From Rhizobiales bacterium Ga0077525 (GTDB lineage: Bacteria; Pseudomonadota; Alphaproteobacteria; Rhizobiales; Xanthobacteraceae): 36,319 nucleotides of DNA. Location of the stretch: contig LNDS01000023.1 of NCBI GenBank assembly GCA_001464835.1, positions 1-36,319 of the forward strand. Direction: 5' to 3'. This document shows, in pieces, positions 33,045-36,319 of the stretch (position 1 is its first letter; the number at the start of each line of letters is the position of its first letter). Under the pieces are notes generated by a model. It was not told the origin of the DNA, did no database searches, and worked only from the letters and a program-made list of their open reading frames with translations. A program made the position numbers and the translations under genes.

Positions 33045-34034
33045 ATGAGCCGTCCACGCGTATTTGTTACTCAGCCCATCGCCGAGAGCGCTCTGGCGCG
33101 CCTGCGCCAAGTCGCCGACGTCGAGGTCAATCCGGATTCGAGCAAGGTCCTGCCCAAGGCCAAGCTGATCGAAGGCGTCAAGCGCGCCGACATTCTGATG
33201 TCACTCTTGCACGACACCGTCGATCGCGAGGTGCTGACCGCCAATCCGAACCTCAAGGCGGTGTCGTCGATGAACATCACTAAGGACAAGATCGATCTCG
33301 ACGCCGCGACCGAACTCGGCATTCCGGTGACCAACATCACCGCCATGGTGACCAATTCGACCGCCGACATTGCGTTCAGTCTGATTCTGACGACGGCGCG
33401 CAACATCGTGCTCGGCGATGCCCAGTTCAGAAAGGGCATCTATCCGGGCTCGCAGTCGAACCATTTCGCCGGCTACGCGGTGAGCGGCAAGACACTCGGC
33501 CTCATCGGCCTTGGCCGCATCGGTCAGGCGGTGGCGCGCCGCGGCCGCGGCTTCGACATGAAGATCATCTATTGCGATCCGCAGCGGCAGTCGCCCGAGG
33601 TCGAGAGCAAGCTGGAAGCCGAATACAAGACGATGGACGAGGTATTGCGCGAGGCAGATTTCGTTTCGCTGCATCCGCAGTTCACCCCGGCGACCAAGCA
33701 CCTGATGAGCGACGCGCAATTCGCGCTGATGAAGAAGTCGGCCTTCATCATCAATACGTCGCGCGGCCCGGTGATCGACGAGGCGGCTCTGGTGCGGGCG
33801 CTCAAGGAGAAGAAGATCGCCGGCGCCGGCCTCGACGTCTACGAATTCGAGCCGAACCCGTCGCCCGAACTCATCGTTATGCCGAATGTCGTGCTGACGC
33901 CGCATCTCGGCAGCGCGGTGCTGGAACTGCGCGAGGGCATGGCCAATGTTGTGGTCGACAACACCATCGCGCTGATCGAGGGCAGGCCGCCGGTCAGTTG
34001 CCTCAACCCGCAGGTGTTGAAAAAGTTGTTTTGA
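33045..34034 (+). CDS. D-2-hydroxyacid dehydrogenase
   Basis: This is a 329-aa NAD(P)-dependent dehydrogenase of the glyoxylate/phosphoglycerate dehydrogenase type. The cofactor motif GLIGLGRIGQAVA is at 152-164. The active-site triad is visible: Arg240 in INTSRGPVIDE, Glu269 in LDVYEFEP and His287 in LTPHLGSA. It lies 21 bp after the luciferase-like gene, so the two are probably co-transcribed. It would interconvert a 2-oxo acid and its D-2-hydroxy acid; which one cannot be said. It ends LNPQVLKKLF, the usual short tail. Confidence 0.92.
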   Translation: MSRPRVFVTQPIAESALARLRQVADVEVNPDSSKVLPKAKLIEGVKRADILMSLLHDTVDREVLTANPNLKAVSSMNITKDKIDLDAATELGIPVTNITAMVTNSTADIAFSLILTTARNIVLGDAQFRKGIYPGSQSNHFAGYAVSGKTLGLIGLGRIGQAVARRGRGFDMKIIYCDPQRQSPEVESKLEAEYKTMDEVLREADFVSLHPQFTPATKHLMSDAQFALMKKSAFIINTSRGPVIDEAALVRALKEKKIAGAGLDVYEFEPNPSPELIVMPNVVLTPHLGSAVLELREGMANVVVDNTIALIEGRPPVSCLNPQVLKKLF

Positions 34035-34038
34035 TCGG

Positions 34039-34167
34039 CCTCATGGTGAGGAGCGCTGCGTAGCAGCGCGTCTCGAACCATGGGGCCGCCCGTCCTTCGA
34101 GACGCGGGCCATAGCGCGTCGAAGACGCGCGTAAACGCGCTTATGGCCCGCTCCTCAGGACGAGGAC
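34039..34167. repeat. Complex extragenic palindromic element
   Basis: The outer arms CCTCATGGTGAGGAGCG (from 34039) and GCTCCTCAGGACGAGG (to about 34166) are imperfect inverted copies. Inside are GCGTCTCGAACCATG against CGTCCTTCGAGACGC, and GGGCCATA-GCGCGT against ACGCGC-TTATGGCCC. This nested layout resembles repeats that are abundant in Bradyrhizobium and Rhodopseudomonas genomes (from general knowledge). It lies between two convergent genes. Confidence 0.8.
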
Positions 34168-34169
34168 AG

Positions 34170-34940
34170 CTACTCCGCCGTCCAGCCGCCATCGAGCACC
34201 AGCGCCGAGCCGGTCATCAGCGACGACGCATTGCCGGCGAGGAACACAATGGCGCCGGTCAGCTCCTCGAGCTGGCCGATGCGGCCGAGCTTGATCTTGG
34301 ATAAGACCTCGTCGCGGAACGCCTTGTTCTCGAAGAACGGCTTGGTCATCGGCGTTTCGAGAAATGTGGGCCCGAGCGAATTGACGCGGATGTTGTGCGG
34401 CGCAAGTTCAATGGCCATGGCCTTGGTGAAGCCTTCCATCGCATGCTTGGACGCGCAATAGACGGTGCGCCGCGCCGCGCCGACATGGCCCATTTGCGAC
34501 GAGATGTTGACGATCGAGCCGGGCAGCTTCTCGTCAATGAGCCGCTTCGCCACCGTCTGGGCGACGAAAAATGCGGCGCGCACATTGAGTCCCATGATGG
34601 CGTCGAAGTCCTCGACCTTGACGTCGATCAGCGGCGCCGGGCGGTTCATGCCGGCATTGTTGACCAGCACCTGAAACGGCGCGCGTTCGGCCAGCGCCGC
34701 GCGTACGGCGGCGATGTCGGTGACGTCGAGCGTCAGCGTCTCGGCCTGCTGCCCGCGCGCGCGAATGGCCTCAGCCGCTTCCTCGATCTCGCTTGAGGTG
34801 CGGGCCGCCAAGGTCACTTGCGCCCCGGCATCGGCCAGCGCGGAAGCGGCCGCGAGCCCAATGCCGCGGCCGGCGCCGGTGACCAAAGCGCGTCTGCCGT
34901 CGAGGCGGAAGGAGGGCGTGGGGGTTAGTTCTACGCTCAC
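34170..34940 (-). CDS. SDR-family oxidoreductase, gluconate-5-dehydrogenase-like
   Basis: This is a 256-aa classical SDR. The start is a GTG at 34940 whose GTGA overlaps the stop of the upstream HisD-family gene by 4 nt, indicating coupled translation. A longer frame to 35126 is antiframe sequence of that gene. The cofactor motif TGAGRGIG is at about 21-28, followed by LVNNAG. The catalytic residues are Ser in [11 protein letters not shown] and Tyr/Lys in YCASK. The [18 protein letters not shown] stretch and the end VLDGGWTAE are typical. It likely oxidises a secondary alcohol, possibly the substrate or product of the neighbouring HisD-family enzyme. Confidence 0.92.
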   Translation of the reverse strand: MSVELTPTPSFRLDGRRALVTGAGRGIGLAAASALADAGAQVTLAARTSSEIEEAAEAIRARGQQAETLTLDVTDIAAVRAALAERAPFQVLVNNAGMNRPAPLIDVKVEDFDAIMGLNVRAAFFVAQTVAKRLIDEKLPGSIVNISSQMGHVGAARRTVYCASKHAMEGFTKAMAIELAPHNIRVNSLGPTFLETPMTKPFFENKAFRDEVLSKIKLGRIGQLEELTGAIVFLAGNASSLMTGSALVLDGGWTAE

Positions 34941-36244
34941 TCCGCCGCCTCGCCGTAGGGCACGTTGCGGCCGCCGTAGCGGCGGACGCGGATATTGGCC
35001 TGTTCGGCGTGGCCGGTGAAGCCTTCGAGCGTGCACAGCCGCGAGCAATACTCGCCGATCATGGCGGAGGCCTCGTCGGTCAGCACCTTCTGATAGGTGC
35101 AGGTCTTGAGGAATTTGCCGACCCACAGCCCGCCGGTGAAGCGCGAGTTTTTCTTGGTCGGCAAAGTATGGTTGGTGCCGATCACCTTGTCGCCATAAGC
35201 GACATTGGTGCGGGGACCTAAAAACAGGGCGCCGTAATTTTTCATGTTCTTGAGAAAGAAATCGGGATCGCGCGTCATCACCTGGACATGCTCGGAGGCG
35301 ACCCGGTCGGCCTCGCTGACCATTTCCTCATAGCTGTCGCAGACGATGACTTCGCCATAGTCTTTCCAGGCCTGGCCGGCGGCATCGGCGGTCGGCAGGA
35401 TGGTGAGCAGCCGCTCCACCTCGGCGATGGTCTCGCGCGCCAGTCTCTCCGAATTGGTAATCAGCACCGCGGGAGAGGTCGGGCCGTGCTCGGCCTGGCC
35501 CAGCAAGTCGGTGGCGCAGATTTCGCCATCGACACTGTCATCGGCGATAACCAAAGTCTCGGTCGGCCCGGCCAACAGATCGATGCCGACGCGGCCGAAC
35601 AATTGCCGCTTGGCCTCCGCCACATAGGCGTTGCCGGGGCCGACGATCATGTCGACGGGTTCGATCGTCTCGGTGCCGAGCGCCATGGCCGCGACAGCCT
35701 GCACGCCACCGAGCACATAGATGTCGTCGGCGCCGCCGAAATGCATGGCGGCGACGATCGCCGGGTGCGGCCCGCCCTTGAACGGCGGCGCGCAGGCGAT
35801 GATGCGCTTCACGCCGGCGACCTTGGCGGTGACGATCGACATGTGCGCCGACGCCACCATCGGATAGCGCCCGCCGGGCACGTAACAGCCGATGGCGTTG
35901 ACCGGGATGTGTTTGTGGCCGAGCACGACGCCGGGCAGGGTCTCGACCTCGATGTCGTGCATGCTGTCGCGCTGCTTCTGCGCGAAGTTGCGCACCTGCG
36001 CCTGCGCGAATTTGATGTCTTCGAGGTCGCGCTTCGGCACCTGCGCGATGGCGCGCTCGATCTCCTGTGGCGACAGGCGGAAACTCTCCGGCGTCCAGTT
36101 GTCGAACTGTTTCGACAGGTCGCGGATCGCCTGGTCGCCCTTGGTTTTGACCTGGGCGAGAATGCCGTCGACGGTCTGCCGCACCTTGGCGTCGGCTTCT
36201 TCGATCGCGCCGGCGTCCATTCCGCGCTTGAGGTGACGGGGCAT
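34937..36244 (-). CDS. Histidinol-dehydrogenase-family zinc NAD-dependent alcohol dehydrogenase (catabolic paralogue)
   Basis: This is a 435-aa enzyme from ATG 36244; AGGAGA lies 7 nt upstream, better than the earlier ATG at 36298. All family catalytic residues are present: zinc ligands Gln250 and His253 (LLGQAEHGP), Asp352 (AYGDKVIG) and His412 (FTGHAEQ), with the catalytic pair Glu318-His319 (ASEHVQVM). The sequence starts [20 protein letters not shown] and lacks any his-operon context. It is joined instead to an SDR gene by a 4-nt overlap. HisD paralogues with this setting, such as HpsN of dihydroxypropanesulfonate breakdown, oxidise a primary alcohol to an acid in two steps. A role of that kind is more likely than histidine synthesis, but the substrate is inference. 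Confidence 0.87.
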   Translation of the reverse strand: MPRHLKRGMDAGAIEEADAKVRQTVDGILAQVKTKGDQAIRDLSKQFDNWTPESFRLSPQEIERAIAQVPKRDLEDIKFAQAQVRNFAQKQRDSMHDIEVETLPGVVLGHKHIPVNAIGCYVPGGRYPMVASAHMSIVTAKVAGVKRIIACAPPFKGGPHPAIVAAMHFGGADDIYVLGGVQAVAAMALGTETIEPVDMIVGPGNAYVAEAKRQLFGRVGIDLLAGPTETLVIADDSVDGEICATDLLGQAEHGPTSPAVLITNSERLARETIAEVERLLTILPTADAAGQAWKDYGEVIVCDSYEEMVSEADRVASEHVQVMTRDPDFFLKNMKNYGALFLGPRTNVAYGDKVIGTNHTLPTKKNSRFTGGLWVGKFLKTCTYQKVLTDEASAMIGEYCSRLCTLEGFTGHAEQANIRVRRYGGRNVPYGEAAE

Positions 36245-36261
36245 GGGGAGTCTCCTTTTTT

Positions 36262-36288
36262 CCCTCGCCCCGCGAAGCGGGGAGAGGG
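36262..36288. repeat. Extragenic palindrome upstream of the HisD-family gene
   Basis: CCCTCGCCCCGC (36262-36273) pairs with GCGGGGAGAGGG (36277-36288) around GAA, with one mismatch. It lies in the leader just upstream of the HisD-family gene; the remaining 31 bp of the window show nothing else. Confidence 0.7.
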
Positions 36289-36319
36289 TGGCGCGCATCG
36301 AGGGAAGGCGAGATGCGTG

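Noticed and set aside
31140..33110. Long minus-strand open frame (656 codons)
   Set aside because: It is opposite the glutathione transferase and luciferase-like genes, whose motifs are complete. It is a GC-bias shadow.
34937..36244. Assignment as the histidine-biosynthesis gene hisD
   Set aside because: The catalytic residues fit the family, but the coupling to an SDR and the absence of other his genes point to a catabolic paralogue.

Overview
The window is a high-GC alphaproteobacterial chromosome segment. Three things point to Hyphomicrobiales, probably Xanthobacteraceae or Nitrobacteraceae (Bradyrhizobium/Rhodopseudomonas/Pseudolabrys-like): the gene repertoire (many solute-binding proteins, two branched-chain-amino-acid-type ABC transporters, a tripartite tricarboxylate transporter, many small-molecule oxidoreductases), the codon style, and several families of extragenic palindromes. 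This placement is inference; no rRNA or tRNA gene was seen.

Left part (1-5.2 kb): a Tat-exported molybdopterin methionine-sulfoxide reductase catalytic subunit (MsrP) without its membrane partner in view, an Aer-like PAS/HAMP chemoreceptor converging on it across a shared terminator, an SDR, a CreA-family exported protein and an HdeD-family membrane protein. From 5.2 to 10.1 kb a minus-strand operon encodes a metal-dependent cyclase/hydrolase, two tandem TctC-type binding proteins, TctB and TctA. A small DUF1330 gene diverges from it. From 10.7 to 15.5 kb lies a branched-chain-type ABC transporter: its binding protein is on the plus strand and converges on LivHMGF on the minus strand. Next come a cupin gene, a divergent flavoprotein aromatic hydroxylase of the 2,6-dihydroxypyridine hydroxylase type, and an ACMSD-like amidohydrolase. 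The amidohydrolase lies downstream of a second complete transporter operon, LivKHMGF (18.7-23.4 kb).

The most notable part is 23632-25596, an intact IS1595-family insertion element. It has 22-bp terminal inverted repeats with one mismatch and an exact 8-bp target duplication (ATTTTTAA). Besides its DDE-type transposase it carries four small downstream genes in a tightly packed, overlapping array: a 72-aa protein, two cysteine-rich zinc-ribbon proteins (90 and 105 aa) and a 45-aa very basic protein. They appear co-transcribed with the transposase from a promoter whose -35 box lies in the right inverted repeat. The element landed 27 bp upstream of the start codon of a YVTN beta-propeller gene, just outside its ribosome-binding site.

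Right part (25.6-36.3 kb): the beta-propeller gene, a CocE/NonD-type alpha/beta hydrolase, two divergent hydroxyisobutyrate-dehydrogenase-family enzymes, a GlcG-family protein, a maleylacetoacetate-isomerase-like glutathione transferase, a luciferase-like flavin oxidoreductase, a D-2-hydroxyacid dehydrogenase, and a histidinol-dehydrogenase-family enzyme overlapping an SDR. Taken together the window looks like a region for uptake and oxidation of carboxylates, amino-acid-like and possibly (N-)aromatic compounds. No individual substrate can be fixed from sequence alone. Extragenic palindromes fill many of the gaps between genes.
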